A DNA stretch of 64,000 nucleotides from Atrina japonica (taxonomy: Eukaryota > Mollusca > Bivalvia > Pterioida > Pinnidae), in the NCBI GenBank assembly GCA_030159075.1, contig BROG01000481.1:481501-545500 (forward strand). The letters run 5' to 3'. Shown in pieces: positions 1 through 13,239 of the stretch; the stretch's first letter is position 1, and the number at the start of each line of letters is the position of its first letter. Made by a program: the position numbers and the translations under genes. The notes beneath the pieces are model-generated. The model saw only the letters and a list, made by a program, of their open reading frames with translations. It was not told the origin of the DNA and did not search any database.

Positions 1-330
1 CTTGGTAAGGAGTAAAGATAAAGGTTTGGTAGAACATTTGCTGGATCCTGCTATATATCTTTGCTTATATGGGGTTTTATGAAGTTTAGGTATCCAGTAT
101 AAATGTGGTAGCTCGAAATCGGTATCCGTTGTAGGTATATCAAATGGGCGTAATACGGACACGTGATTTTAAAGGATCTCGTCCTTTGAAAGTGAGCTAC
201 GTGTGTATGTAGGATTTCCAGAATTCGTATTAAACACAAGTTCTTCTAATAAACAATTATAGTAATGTGCCTTACGATTAAAAACTATATTATCTGAGGC
301 TTTGTCTGCTGGTACCAGTACATATTGGTC
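1..330. repeat. block shared with 19057-19440
   Basis: Begins 'cttggtaaggagtaaagata' and ends near 'ctgctggtaccagtacatat', matching 19057-19440 with small indels. The second copy follows directly after the minisatellite and lies about 0.5 kb upstream of OMT copy 2. Confidence 0.85.
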
Positions 331-690
331 ATGTAACCTATCCAGTTTAGTTACTACTTCTGAGGTTTTTTATTTTATAATACAATTTTTTCTAATATAT
401 ATTCGAGCTCAACTGTTTTTAAGACTTTTACTTTGATATTGTTGATTATATTTCCGTTAATAGATGCTTCATGATGATATGTTGCAGTCGTTAAATTAAT
501 TGACAGTTGATTATAAGAGGAACTATTAACAAGGACTGTGCAAAGTTTGGGATAAAAAATTCAACTTGACAATTAATGTCATTATAATGCCTTATAATTC
601 ATCAATATTTAAATGAGTGAATTGTCATACTCGACCTTGACCTTTGATATTACTGAAATATATTATAGTTTATCATTAAATAGACCGTTT

Positions 691-860
691 AGCAGTACCT
701 GCCGTCCTGTGGCTTTGGTTGGCAAAATGATACAGATACCCGAAAAAACGTAGACGTCGTTATAGTAACTGATTGTTTCTTCACGTCATTTTCCGGGAAT
801 CTGTATCATTTTGCCAACCAAACACTGGCAAAGAAAGAACTGCAGTTACTGCTAAAGGAT
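691..860. repeat. imperfect inverted repeat, MITE-like
   Basis: Arms of about 50-60 bp: agcagtacctgc ... ggttggcaaaatgatacaga on the left, its complement tctgtatcattttgccaacc ... ctgcagttactgct on the right, with a loop of about 50 nt. The inner 25 bp pair almost perfectly. Confidence 0.8.
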
Positions 861-1211
861 CTATAAGTGTATTGTCGTTTTGATTTTATAATTAAATGTC
901 TAAAAGTTTATCATTAAATGAGTGAATTAAGAGAATGTCCCAAAGTTCATAAATAAGTTTGAACGAGTACTAACAGCAAGAAAAATAATTCTATTTCAAA
1001 ATATAATACATTGTAAATGGAAAATATTTGCCAATATCTGATAAATAACAAGTTTATCTCGTCGTGTGAGGTAGACGAGTATGTATCTAAATGCTTTTGA
1101 ATTGTAAACAAAGTGTTTCTTGTTTTGATTGAAATCCATCACTCAATTGGGACCAAGTCTTTGAAGTTTTTGAACCAGTACAATTGATTGTGTAACTTGA
1201 TTTAAGTATTA

Positions 1212-1955
<744 letters not shown>

Positions 1956-2112
1956 GCACGCAAAGAATATTGCAATAGAATCACTAGTGGTAGTAGCCCA
2001 GCGCTTACAGATATCATAAAGAAGACAGCGGAACATCCATGGGATAAAGTGTACCAGGAAGGGAAAAGTGAAATCAGACTTGGACTTTTAATGATTTCAG
2101 GAAATTTGGAAG
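1956..2112 (+). CDS. OMT copy 1, exon 2
   Basis: Begins after a tacag acceptor with codons for ARKEYC and ends at a gtagaa donor in phase 1. It encodes the helical N-terminal region with SPALTDI and EHPWDKVYQEGK, matched residue for residue with exon 2 of the other copies. Confidence 0.88.
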
Positions 2113-2124
2113 GTAGAAACTCTG

Positions 2125-2179
<55 letters not shown>

Positions 2180-5100
2180 ATCTATCTATCTAAAAACATA
2201 CGAACACACATACACATATACAGACACACTCATACCCCCCCACACAAAGATATATATATATATCATTATCGAGTAATCGTAATCGGCTATAATCGATTAC
2301 ATTTTGCAGCATAACCGCATGTAATCAGTAATCACACATTTTGCGATAACATGTAATCGTTATGTAATCGATTACAATGTAAAAAGCACTGTAATCATGA
2401 TTACTTTTGATTACTTTTTCGATTACATTGTTATGCTTAATTTTGTCACTGCTTAAACACATGTCCTTCCCTTTTTCATTTCATTAAAATTCATTTACTT
2501 CCCTTTTCATTTAATTAAAATTCATTGACCTTTCAATCCGTAAATATAATCATTTTTTTAAAATATACGTATTAATGACTCTTATCACTGTTTTACAAAT
2601 TCCCATTCTTTTGAACAATATTTATCCAAATTATTTATTGCGCAGACTGACAATCGATGTGTATGACTGTTAACATTGCATTTGCATGTTTTGTCAGAAA
2701 TATTTGATTTCCCTACCTCTGAAAGTTTGGGCCGAGTGTTCGAAAAGGTGATAAAATACGCAACTTATTAGCTAAAGTAGAAATACATTTGTTCAACAAT
2801 GATTAATTCTTTATTTTGAAAATCCAAATTGGAAATTTTTGCATATCTTGGAAAGATACAATCCGTTTTAAATCGGACTCCAGTTAACCAGACCGAAAAT
2901 CGACCTATGAGGACCATGTGGTAATGATGATTAAATTCTAAGAACGCATCAAATTGTAAAGACGGAACAAAAGTATATGTATTGGAATAACAAATTTTGT
3001 TTGTGCTTAATTTGGTGTTTTGATTGTTTGATAAGGCAAATACTATAATCAAAGAAAATATTAACTATAATTTAATACTATCGAGACTGATCATGATTAT
3101 TTTGAAAGAAAGTAATCGAGTGTAATCATGATTGCATTTTAAATTAGACGTAATCCCGATGCACTTTAAAACCAATGTAATTTTAATTTAAACGATTACT
3201 TTTAACAGTAATCGACCTCATAAATGCTACAGTTTTTAGTCCGTCTGTAGTGAAGATGAATAATGTACATACTATTAGGACAATCCGATTCTGACCTTAG
3301 GCAGCAGATATGATCGGTAGGCAGTTATTTATCAACCCAGGGAAAGTGATATTCAACGAGGTAAATTTGTTTTAAGATGTCAGTCAACAGCTAAAAGGGG
3401 TATTAGCTGTTTATTTTTCAAAATTATATTTTTCCTTTTTTCATTTCTTAGATTGATATACAATAACAAAAAAAAAGAGATATGCACAAACACAAAAATT
3501 GCTAAAATTTTATACATTTTGTGAAATCTGCTTGAGAAACCCGGGTATGACACTTTTTCACTTGCAGTAAGGGAACTTTCGAGTTGTAAAAGCACAATTA
3601 TAGCGGTAATATGGGCTAACTCGCAAGTTCCTTATTCATTGACTCAACATTACAATTTGTATATGAATACTAACTAGGACTGATCTTGTTATTTTCACAA
3701 AATATATAGAAATATAACATTTTTATGTGTGTGTATAGCTTTTTTATATTTTACATCAAATTGAAGTAATATTTTTTGGTAAACACGGCCAAAGAACCTT
3801 TAAGTCAACAATTGTATTAGCCCACGATTATCTTTTCTGGGTAATTGTATATCAAATAAATATATTCAAATATAAATAACATGAGTTGTGCAATTTACTT
3901 CGATTAATGACCAAAGTCTAACGCAGCGGAATGTGAAATTGATTTGCAGCTTGTGGTGTTCCTATAGGTTCTTTACTTAATCACTCACTATTCACTGTTT
4001 AACTTTTTGGCTGTCTTTTCAGCACAGTTCCTGAAGTCAATTGTCAGCATTGCCAAAGCTAAAAAAGTTCTAGAATTGGGATTATTTACCGGCTGCGGAG
4101 CTTTAACAATTGCAGAAGCCATCCCGGAAGACGGTGAAGTATATTCTTGCGAACTAGTAAATTATGTGGCCGAATTCGCACGAAACTGTCTGAGTGCATC
4201 ACCGCATGGACGGAAGGTAAAAATAATGAAGGGTGAGTGAAAAATTAAACACATATGACGCAAATTTTATCATTTGATTCACTTTTTAGAATTTGAAAGA
4301 AAAAAATATACGACACCTGTTTCGCAATTGTTCTTCACATTGAGATCATTTGTATTTATCTAGTTTGTCGCAGTACAAGGGTCTTTAAGTTTCGATGATC
4401 AATTAGTATTTCTTTAGTTTTATTTGCAGCTGTTGTATCAAGAATATGATACCAAGTGATTTGCAAAATACCGTATGTATCAAAACACATTGTTTTGAAA
4501 CATAATTTTGTGATAACCGATCCCGATGTGCCAAATGAAGTGTAATGTCCACAATGTTTAAAAATCATTTTGCTTCAATTTCAATCGATCTGATTCTCTG
4601 TGTTTATTGCATTTCATAATGTATTTTAACAACTCAATGCTGCTGGAATAAAATACAAAGAGATAACGCTAATCGTAAATATCCATTTTAAACACAATTA
4701 TTATTCGTCAGATGGATATCAAAATGATACAAAATATGTTTACATGTCAATGTAACCCAGTTTAGATACATAGGCGTCGGAACCGGGGGGGGGGGGCTTA
4801 TTTGCAAAGATAGACATAGGTGTTAAAATTTGGGGCTTAGCCCCCAGACGTTTCTGGCGTGTGTATGTGTTTTAAGTTGGTTTAGCCCCCCACTTTTAAT
4901 TTGCTTCCGACGCTGATGAGACGTATGGTTGCTTTTATTCGCAGAGAATTTGATTTCGCTATATTCGCTGTAAAAAGACCACGGATATAAATACCCGAAG
5001 GAATACCTCATACCATATCAAAAAGAAAATACTTAAAAATCAAAATAATAATTTTTTTTTTTGATTTGATTTTTTGTTTTACGCCATACTCGACAATCTT

Positions 5101-8100
5101 TCAGTCATATGCTGGCGTCCAGTTTTTTATTGGTGGAGGAGAAACCCCAGTTACCCGGGTAAAGACCACCGACCTTCCGCAAGAATCAAAATGATAAGAG
5201 ATATTACCGCTTTGGAAACAGTATATCACAAAATGAAATACAAATATTATGAACATAATACCAGTGATGACTGTCTTAGCTTTAAAAAACTTGGGAATTT
5301 AAATGGTGTTATCAATGCCATATATTACTTTAGTATGAGATTATCGGCTGGTAACGAAATACAAGGTACTATGTTTATGTATATATACCCTTGATGACTC
5401 AGACGGTCAACTTGCAGTGGCAACAACCTAGTGGTTATAAATGTTATAAACATAATAACAACGTTATAATGCTCAAGACGATCGTTTCTGTCAATTAGAC
5501 TTCATAAGTTGAGCTCTAATTTAAAATGTATATGTATTTTCTAAAGAGAAAGTGGTATCATACAAGGTCAAATAATAAATCTAAAAGTATAGCCGAAATC
5601 CGTCTAAGAGTAACTACTGTAAAAAGATGATTATCTTAGCTTTAGAAAACTTTGGACTTTAAATCAGTGCCAAATATTACTTTAGTATAAGATTATCAGC
5701 TGGTATCGAAATACCAGTTACTAGGTTTATGTATACCCTCTGGGACTCAAACGGTCCACCAGCAGTGACAATGACCTAGTGGTTATTATATTATAATATA
5801 ATATCAAAGTTATAATGCTCAAGACGATCGTTTCTGTGAATTAGACTTTAACAGTTGAGCTTCAATTTAAAATGTATATGCAGTTTTAAAGAGAAACTGG
5901 TATTATACAAGGTCAAATAACAAATCTAAAAGTACAGCCGAAATCTGTCTAAGAGTAACCACTGTAAAAATATGACTATATTAGCTTTAGAAAACTTTGG
6001 AATTTAAATGGTGTTATCAGTACCAAATATTACTTTTGTAATCAGTTGGTATCGAAATACAAGTGAATCACCTGGTTTTTTTTAGAAAAACGCGAAATTT
6101 TCTCCCTCAACTATACGAGCTTCTGAACTTGGATCAGCAACAAATGTGCTAACTGCACAAGGAAAAGCCACCTGATTTTCTCAGATAATTTTGAAGAGAC
6201 ATTTTATCATATTTACATATTCGACTTGTACATAATATCTTACCTGTAATATTATAAATGATTAACATATTTGTATCGTTTTGTTGGTATTACATATATC
6301 GAAGTTTATTTAGCTTCTTCTTGAGAAAAAATGAATTGCATTTGACAAATGTTGGCAGGAATGAAGTAAATTTGAAACCTAACAAGAGTTGCAATTTCCG
6401 ACCAAGTTTGTTAATTGCTTGTGTGTTCTTCTAGACCTTCTTTTTAAAATTGTTGTTCAGGTGATTAAGAATAGCCCACTTTCGTCTCTTGTTTTTAAAA
6501 AAATCTTGAAGAATTAACATGCATCGTTGACTCTGTACTGTCTCAAACCAGCGATCCAGTGCTCATGTTATTTGCTTGGAATGCTTACTTCTCCTTGGCA
6601 CCTGATCCCACCACTGGATTTTCGGAGGTCCGTGTGTGTCCTGATTTGTATATTGTCTCTTGAACCGCCTTACGATTAATTCGATGGTATCTGTGATTTT
6701 CATATTAGTTCCAGTTTATTACAAAATAGTTAATGTCCAAAGCTTACTTGTTTTGTTGATATTTTCATGATAGAATTTTGCTAGTTGTCAGACTGACATT
6801 ACTTTTTTAAAAAAAAAAGCTTATCTATTTACAGGGCCAGCAAAAGATACCCTTGTTGAATTAGGAGAACAAAACGTAAAGTTTGATATAATTTTCATTG
6901 ATGCAGATAAAACGAACTACTTGACGTATTATAAGGTAAACAATATTTTTGTACAATAGTTGCTAAGTAATTAACCCGCCACAAAAGATTGACCGCCGCT
7001 TGAGAGAAAAAAAAATTCGAAAGTGAATTAAACCTAATATTGAAATGAAATAAGCGGGAAATAAATCCTCATCACAATTGGTACAGGCGACTATGTAAAC
7101 GTTTCGAAGTCGGACTCGTTGTTATCATGGATACGTTTATATAGAACGTCTCTGATGAATTTTGATTTCGTTGAATCTTTGGTGTTCGCAGTCTTTATTA
7201 CTGATCTAATCCACAATTTCAGACAGCTGGTGAAATACCCTGCGCTCGGCCATGTTTGTTTCTTTAAGTCTGCCCGACCTCGACAATTGTTTTCGGAACG
7301 TCTATTGACTTAACAATACACCATCCTTGTTATTCAATTTGGACCAGAGAGGGATAAGTCATGAGAAAATCGAGGGGACTATGATGTTCAGAGGGGTATA
7401 TAATATTTTGTAAAATAAAACGAGGGACAGTCTCGACCAATTAAATAATGTTTTAGATATCAATGTTTTAGATATCAATGTTTTAGATATCAATGTTTTA
7501 GATATCAATGTTTTAGATATCAATGTTTTAGATATCAATGTTTTAGATATCAATGTTTTAGATATCAATGTTTTAGATATCAATGTTTTAGATATCAATG
7601 TTTTGCATATAGTGGAAAATATATGATAGGGTTGTACGTTTGTGCAACCAAATATTTTGATTCGTGTATTATTTTTACTATTGAATTGTGGTAATAGATA
7701 TATCAGAACTTATAAAATTGTGAAAACGTGTTATTCTGCCATGAAAATTATTTTGTAAAGAACAAAAATGCAAGATAACAAAGGGAAGTCACGTTTAAAA
7801 CACTTATCTGGTACAGTGAAAAATTAGATTCACAATGGTTCTTTTTTATAGAGACTTTTTGAATTTTGATTAGCTCAAAGTAAAATATGCAATTCAAGTT
7901 AATTTCTCAAGACAGCATGGGATCGTTACATCTATCAGTAAGCTATCTGGTTTTTATAATTTGTTTGAATTTAGTAATTAACAATGCCCAAGTGTCTTCC
8001 GATACCACGTTTTGTTTTTATAATCAAATAGCTGAAATAACATTTATAATCGGATAAACAGAAAGAAAACAGGAATCAAAAGATGTTTTTTTTCAAATCG

Positions 8101-11100
8101 ATCATAATAAAACAGGGAAAGTAATTGAATCTCGTCCACAAAAATTACAACATTACTGGGGTTTAAATGAATCTATTTTTAAGTAAAATGGACAAATAAA
8201 TACGTCACGTGCGTAATTTCTGTAACAAAGATGAGTCAATTATTCACATTCTTTGGGAATACCGAGATTTCAGATTTACACTTTCGCAATCCCATTTTCA
8301 ATGAACAGGGACTCAATTTTGTACTTGGTTTGTTTAAAGTGTTATATACAATTATGGACTTTTGTGGTGGTGAATATGATGTGAAAAACTTACACAAAGG
8401 CGTTCTGTTCTGTTCTGTTGCTTTTCTTGTATTTTTCAAATATTTTTTTACAAAAAGTTTCTCAAACGCATCGTCAGAAACAAATGCAAAACAGTTATTT
8501 CGTTAGGCATATTATATACAATGAGGTGTACGCAAACGCACGTTTGTTGACAGTGATTTCTTTGCCTGTCATACCGGCTTTACTGCGCATGCGGAATACG
8601 AAGCCAGACGAAATTCCATAGTGATTATTTTCGGAAATCGATGTAGCATGGAAAACCGATGTACATGATTTGTTGAAAACTAGTCACGTGTAAGCGGTTT
8701 AGCCAATCGAAACGACTGTATACATAAAGTATATAATAATAATGTTTATGGATACACTTATGCTTTCTCTGTGGTCAATTCCGTTTAGAATTTAGATTAC
8801 AATTTTAACAACGGATATAAATACCCTGTGTTCTTATTAATTCATGGGGCAAATCACTAAATAAATAACAAAATTATTTTTAAATAAAACATGTATTAAG
8901 GGCTCATGACGCTAAGTTTGACCAACAAGAAATGTCATAAAATGTTCTCTGATTCACACGTTGTACAATTCAATAGCACAAAATAAAATTAGTGCACGCA
9001 TGTACTGCAGTTAGTCAGGTAATGATAAAAAACATGATATAGACACCCCTAATTAGCTATCGCCAGTATATCGTTGTACTGCTCTTACATCGATATGGAA
9101 AGTATGAAAAACATGTTTACTTCTTTGTGGAATGTTGGTAAACTCGGACCCATCGCAATTCTTACCCCTGTAAACTCGTTCAAATTGGTAATTGGAAGAG
9201 TCAAGCCATCATTTTACAGACTCGTACACAATAACGTATGAATTATGGTTACACCTTAGTTCTCAAGCACATAGAAAACGTAGGAATGATGAATACCCGG
9301 ACACATGTAGAAGATGTTTTTCGAGTTGTTCCATTCCGTTCAGTTCTTTCGGAATAGTTAGTGTTCATATAATGTTACTTCGACAGAATGTCGAGCAATA
9401 TCGCTTCCGGTTTAGAAATATCTACATTTTCAACATTCATTTATATCTTGTGACTGCTTTCTCCGAGGATTGAATTTGTATAGATGTTCGAATTCTTCCT
9501 TGTAAAGATTGTAAGTGTCGTTGTAAGTTTCGTTTAGGCTACTTTTCATATCTGGCACCTAGCACTGCATAGTATCTAAATTATAAAAGATAAAATGTTT
9601 AACCGGAAGGGAATGTTGTTGCCCGCATTTTCTCTGAAATTGCATACTATTATGACAAACCGTAATGGAACGGAACAACTCAAAAAGGTCTTTTCAACTA
9701 TAACAGTAGATAAAATTACCCTTTTTCCACGACAAAGTTTTTACGGATATAGAAAAGGCCCGGAAATACATTTTCCACCATAGAAAAATGACCCAGGTAT
9801 ATTTTCTACCACAGTAAAATGACCCAGGTATATTTTTTACAACAGAAAAAAATATTCAGTGATTAATTATGACTATGTGTACATTTACATATGTTTTAGT
9901 AGATTGAAATTATAGCTATATACATGCACATTGTATGATTTTTGCAAGCAGTGCAATTTCGTTTGAAAATTACGACGTTTTCGATGGCATAACAAGATGT
10001 GTTTGTCTATTTTTTTTCTTTACTAGAATTATGCTTTCATGTTAAGATCTTTTCACGGCATAGCAGTGTAAAGATTTAAATAATTATAATTCAAAGGCTA
10101 CTTCCAATATCCCTATATGGCGGTTTATCACGCGAAACGACAATCGTATTAATAGTATGTTCCTTAAAGGTTCCTTTGAAACAACTAATCACCAACTTTC
10201 CTGTCATATAAACAACTGCAAAAGGGACATATTGTTTTCTTAATTTGCCATGATCTGTAAACAAACAGCAAAGAGTTCCCATCTATATAAGCTTCTATGC
10301 ACATTTGCGGGTTCTATTTTTCTTTATTTTTGAAACCAAAATCAAATCGCTAAAAGCTGACAAAATTGGCACGACTCCTTGTTGTATATCTTAAATCCAT
10401 ATAACCTGGATGGTTTCTTGACCAGGACACGTTCAAAATTTAGGTAATAAAGCTGAGCGGCATTAAATTTACACTGGCAAGAGTAGTCGTTCTTAGTTGT
10501 TATCTTATCTACAAGTATCCAGTGGGGAATAAAAAGTTGTTCCCATAAAGTTTGTCATAACCGAAAATTTAGTAGAATCAAAAGGTTAATCCGTCTGCCA
10601 AGTTTTGTGACTCGGACAATTCCTCTGTCATCGAAGTAATTCTGAAGTAAATTTATTTCAACAGACAGTTGTATATCATTTAACCACCATCTCCACTTTC
10701 ACCATTATCATCATCGTCGTCGTCGTCATCATCATCATCGTTATCATTGATTTGAAATGGATCAAAAGTGCGGTTTTAGAGCCTGTTATCATTAAGACAG
10801 TATGATCAGTTAACAATAATTTTAAATTGATAAAAAAGATCTGTACAGTTACAGTGTACATGTATCTAAGATTTCAAATATTCTGACATTTTAATACAAT
10901 ATATACTTTTGTAGTTAATATTTGAGAAGGAACTTCTTGCAACCGGTGGAACTATCGTGGTGGATAATGCTTTGTTTTTTGGACTACCGTATAGTAACGA
11001 AAAACACGAAAGAGAAGGTGCAGCGATAAGAGGTGCAGCGATAAGAGAATTTAACGAATATGTCATGAACGATCAAAGCATTCACAGGGTAAGCAACAAA

Positions 11101-12290
11101 TAAATGTTTAACAATACACGAAACATCAATCCATATACTTATAACTATATCAAGCCTTCCACATAAACCTTTTATAATAAACGATAGCGCCATATCCCGC
11201 ATCCTATACGAACACTAGGTCAAACGATAGAGCCAGCCTCCCATATAAACGTTTGGTAAAACGATGAAACCAATCCCAGCCTCGCATACAAGCACCTGGT
11301 TAAACAACAGAACCGTTCCCACCTTTCTACACAAACAAACTCTTAGTCAAACAATACAGCCATATCCCGCCTTCCATATAAACACCTGGTTAAACAATAG
11401 TGCCGTTCCCACCTTTCTACAAAAACAAACTCTTAGTCAAACAATACAGCCATACCCCCGCCTTCCTTACAAACACATGGCCAAACGATAAAGTTTTACT
11501 CATCCTCCCATTCAAACAACTGGTTAACCATTAAAACGTGTCCGTTTCTTTCAGACAAACAAACACCGGATTAAACGATAGAACCATACCCAATCTCCTA
11601 TCCAAACACCTGGTCAAGTGATATAGCCATACGTAGCCTCCCATACAAACATGTAATCAAATGATCGAGCCATACCCTGCCTCCCATACAAATACTGGGC
11701 CAAACGATAGAGCCATACCCAGCCGACCATACAATTAATGCCTGATCGAAAAATAGATCCATCCCCAATTAACTTTTCCTTAGACATGTACAAATAGTTC
11801 AAATGAATAAGATTTCCATACAATCTGACACCTAGTCAAATTATCCTTAACGCCATCATAGCCTTTCACTCATATATTTAGTCAAAGAAGACTCAGAGCC
11901 CATGCGCAGCCTTTCGCACAGACACATACTGCTGTCAAATGATACAACTAAAATAATTAAGTGATTACAACTTAATGAAAGGTACACGGATAAACTCAAT
12001 TCATATGAAAACAAGTAAAATATTTCATAATCACCGGTATATTTATACTGTGTGTGTGTGCGTGTGTTATCAAAACTACAAGATTAGTATGTAAACATAT
12101 ATATTAATGAGAGTCAACACAAGCATAGAGATCTAAACAAAGTGACAGATAAATGGAATGAGGAAATGATCATTTTCACATAATTACGTTCAACATGCCT
12201 GTATTTCTTATTTTCTTTGTTTTTCAGGTCATGATACCTATGCGAGACGGTGTCATGTTGATCCGAAGAAAAAATGATATTGATGTTTAA
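1956..12290 (+). CDS. O-methyltransferase copy 1 (exons 2-6; exon 1 not found)
   Basis: Predicted cytosolic SAM-dependent, cation-dependent O-methyltransferase of the Methyltransf_3 (caffeoyl-CoA/catechol OMT) family; substrate unknown. Exons 1956-2112, 4023-4232, 6835-6935, 10915-11088 and 12228-12290 join in frame at GT/AG sites to give 234 codons plus TAA. Exon 3 has the SAM motif LELGLFTGCG, exon 4 has DADKTNYL, exon 5 has VVDNAL, and exon 6 ends in MLIRRK followed by a short tail. Exon 5 is three codons longer than in the paralogues because a 15-bp unit (ggtgcagcgataaga) is doubled, giving GAAIRGAAIR. The other copies start with a 40-codon exon about 1.4-1.5 kb before exon 2; nothing like it lies between 1 and 1955, so it is lost or lies upstream of the window. 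All visible exons are open and splice sites intact, so a working gene remains possible. The family is firm; expression and the start are not. Confidence 0.85.
2121..2191. repeat. CTAT microsatellite in OMT copy 1 intron 2
   Basis: A tatc tetranucleotide tract starting about 10 bp after the exon 2 donor. Equivalent pyrimidine-rich tracts follow exon 2 in the other copies. Confidence 0.95.
2271..3220. mobile_element. non-autonomous DNA transposon candidate with taatcgattac ends
   Basis: Both ends (2271-2440 and 3090-3220) are crowded with variants of gtaatcgattac in both orientations: gagtaatcgtaatcggc at the left, aacagtaatcgacctc at the right. The roughly 600-bp middle is unrelated and has no recognisable gene. 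Subterminal repeat crowding is typical of hAT-like and similar elements; the superfamily is not determined. Confidence 0.55.
4023..4232 (+). CDS. OMT copy 1, exon 3 (SAM-binding motif I)
   Basis: Acceptor cttttcag, donor gtgagt, both phase 1. It encodes AQFLKSIVSI, then VLELGLFTGCGALTIAE (Rossmann glycine-rich SAM loop), then YSCELV, where the acidic residue at the end of strand 2 normally binds the ribose. The stretch VNYVAEFARNCLSAS differs from the other copies. Confidence 0.92.
4769..4918. mobile_element. MITE-like element with GCGTCGGAA termini
   Basis: The left end CATAGGCGTCGGAACCGGGG and right end CCCCC...TTCCGACGCTGATG are inverted repeats, 150 bp overall, with inner ggggg/ccccc blocks. 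Lies in OMT copy 1 intron 3. Confidence 0.7.
5055..5200 (+). repeat. SINE-like repeat
   Basis: Contains 'ttttacgccatactcgacaa', 'tttcagtcatatgctggcgt' and 'cccgggtaaagaccaccgac'. A diverged minus-strand relative is at 28095-28250. The repeat type is familiar from molluscan DNA; no pol III boxes could be assigned. Confidence 0.55.
5260..6070 (+). repeat. ~350-bp tandem repeat (about 2.3 units) in OMT copy 1 intron 3
   Basis: The unit contains ttagctttagaaaactttgg, tcaagacgatcgtttctgt and ccgaaatccgtctaagagta, recurring near 5275, 5635 and 5980. The unit also occurs dispersed elsewhere in the window. No coding potential. Confidence 0.75.
6585..6710 (+). mobile_element. diverged retroelement tail fragment in OMT copy 1 intron 3
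   Basis: Shares 'atgcttacttctccttggca', 'cctgatcccacc' and 'ggaggtccgtgtgtgtcc' with the family tail; the rest is weakly similar. Confidence 0.5.
6835..6935 (+). CDS. OMT copy 1, exon 4 (DADK metal motif)
   Basis: A 101-nt exon between acag and gtaaac. It encodes PAKDTLVELGEQNVKFDIIFIDADKTNYL in shortened form: the DADKxNY motif holds a metal-binding aspartate and the catalytic lysine of class I OMTs. Copy 1 has FIDADK where the others have FMDADK. Confidence 0.92.
6936..10914. other. OMT copy 1 intron 4, no gene recognised
   Basis: About 4 kb holding the 15-bp minisatellite (7451-7605), two 'aatgacccaggtatatttt' repeats near 9787-9830, a cat/cgt tract near 10700-10750, and a segment (10370-10620) weakly similar to 32865-33110. 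Open frames are short and unrecognised. Confidence 0.6.
7451..7605. repeat. 15-bp minisatellite, about 10 copies
   Basis: Unit gatatcaatgtttta in near-perfect tandem array within OMT copy 1 intron 4. As 15 is a multiple of three it gives an artificial open frame on the minus strand. Confidence 0.95.
10915..11088 (+). CDS. OMT copy 1, exon 5 with 15-bp internal duplication
   Basis: Acceptor ttttgtag, donor gtaagc, phase 0 on both sides. It encodes LIFEKELLATGGTIVVDNAL, whose DN pair is expected to complete the metal site. It is 174 nt against 165 in the paralogues, through a doubled GAAIR segment with local loss of the EQGG residues. Confidence 0.9.
11100..11935. repeat. degenerate minisatellite in OMT copy 1 intron 5
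   Basis: Irregular units of about 40-60 bp built on 'ctggtcaaacgatagagcca' and 'cctcccatacaaac'. Related units are in the same intron of copy 3. Confidence 0.75.
12228..12290 (+). CDS. OMT copy 1, exon 6 and stop
   Basis: Acceptor tttttcag. It encodes VMIPMRDGVMLIRRKNDIDV then TAA. It is the C-terminal beta strand of the fold (the family pattern is LP..DG...I.RK). The tail is two residues longer than in copies 3 and 4. Confidence 0.9.
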   Translation, partial: VMIPMRDGVMLIRRKNDIDV

Positions 12291-12558
12291 TTCATCTTTT
12301 TTCGGGAATTATTTTTATCACAAGTGTATCGTGCTGTTTTCATGCATTTCAATCATTATGAATTGAACAACTATTTTAGTAAAGTTTGTTCGTCATATAT
12401 ACATATATATTGAGATTTTCAAAGCAGAAATTAATTAAATTTTAAAGATCACATTTGAGAAAAAAATATGAAAATAGTTGTTAACTAATATGTTTTCACT
12501 ATTGATCGGTCTGATGTATATAAAAAGTGTTTTATGTCAAAACTCTCAACAAAATAGA

Positions 12559-12564
12559 AATAAA
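12559..12564 (+). promoter_or_regulatory. candidate poly(A) signal for OMT copy 1
   Basis: An AATAAA hexamer about 270 bp after the stop codon. In AT-rich DNA such hexamers occur by chance, so this is only a candidate. Confidence 0.3.
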
Positions 12565-12594
12565 ATTATTTACACTGGTGTTAAACTTAGTATT

Positions 12595-12700
12595 TATTAA
12601 AGTGAGATGGAAATTAGTCACCAGAAGAAATCAACGGCATGGCGACTGTAAACATGTCTGCCACGTTCGGGTATTAGTCAAATCTCATCGACAAGAAGCG
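12595..12700 (+). other. conserved block downstream of OMT copy 1
   Basis: Contains 'gcatggcgactgtaaacatg' and 'aatctcatcgacaagaagcg', about 305 bp after the stop. Related blocks follow copies 3 and 4. Possibly 3' UTR, a 3' flanking control element, or a relic exon of a neighbour. Confidence 0.55.
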
Positions 12701-13239
12701 AATCATCATTCTTGGTTGTTTTATTTGGTAGAATGCGAACTGTCTTCTTACCGAATCCATTGTATTACTAGTGAAAGGAAACGACTAATATTTATTTGTA
12801 TTAAATTTCTTATTTGAGGTCGCAACGTCATCTAACTTCTGGTAGGGGCACACCGAAAGTTCGAAAGTTTTTTTTTTATAATTTCACTACGTACTACTGA
12901 CTAAAAAGTAATTAACATAGGCATGTTCATCGGGCTTTAATGCTATATTTACCACAAGTTGTGTTGTTATGACAGTCTCAAACGGTTGCATTAATGAAAC
13001 TGCAGTTGGTTAAATATATAAAAACAGACAACAGGTCTGAATAAATATCACTGGCTGAGATATTAAACTTTGATCCCGCAATACTAGTGGACAAAATGCC
13101 AACTCGGATAATGATATGACATGACATGAAGATGCATCAGTTCTGTTGCTGGCGGCCAAAGTTGGGGGTCTGAAAATAAATGGATCACTGGCTGAGTCAA
13201 TATTGAAATGTTTGAAATTTCCTAACTGCAATTTCTAAT

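Noticed and set aside
7451..7605. CRISPR-like regular repeats
   Set aside because: The 15-bp units abut with no spacers; it is a minisatellite in an animal intron.
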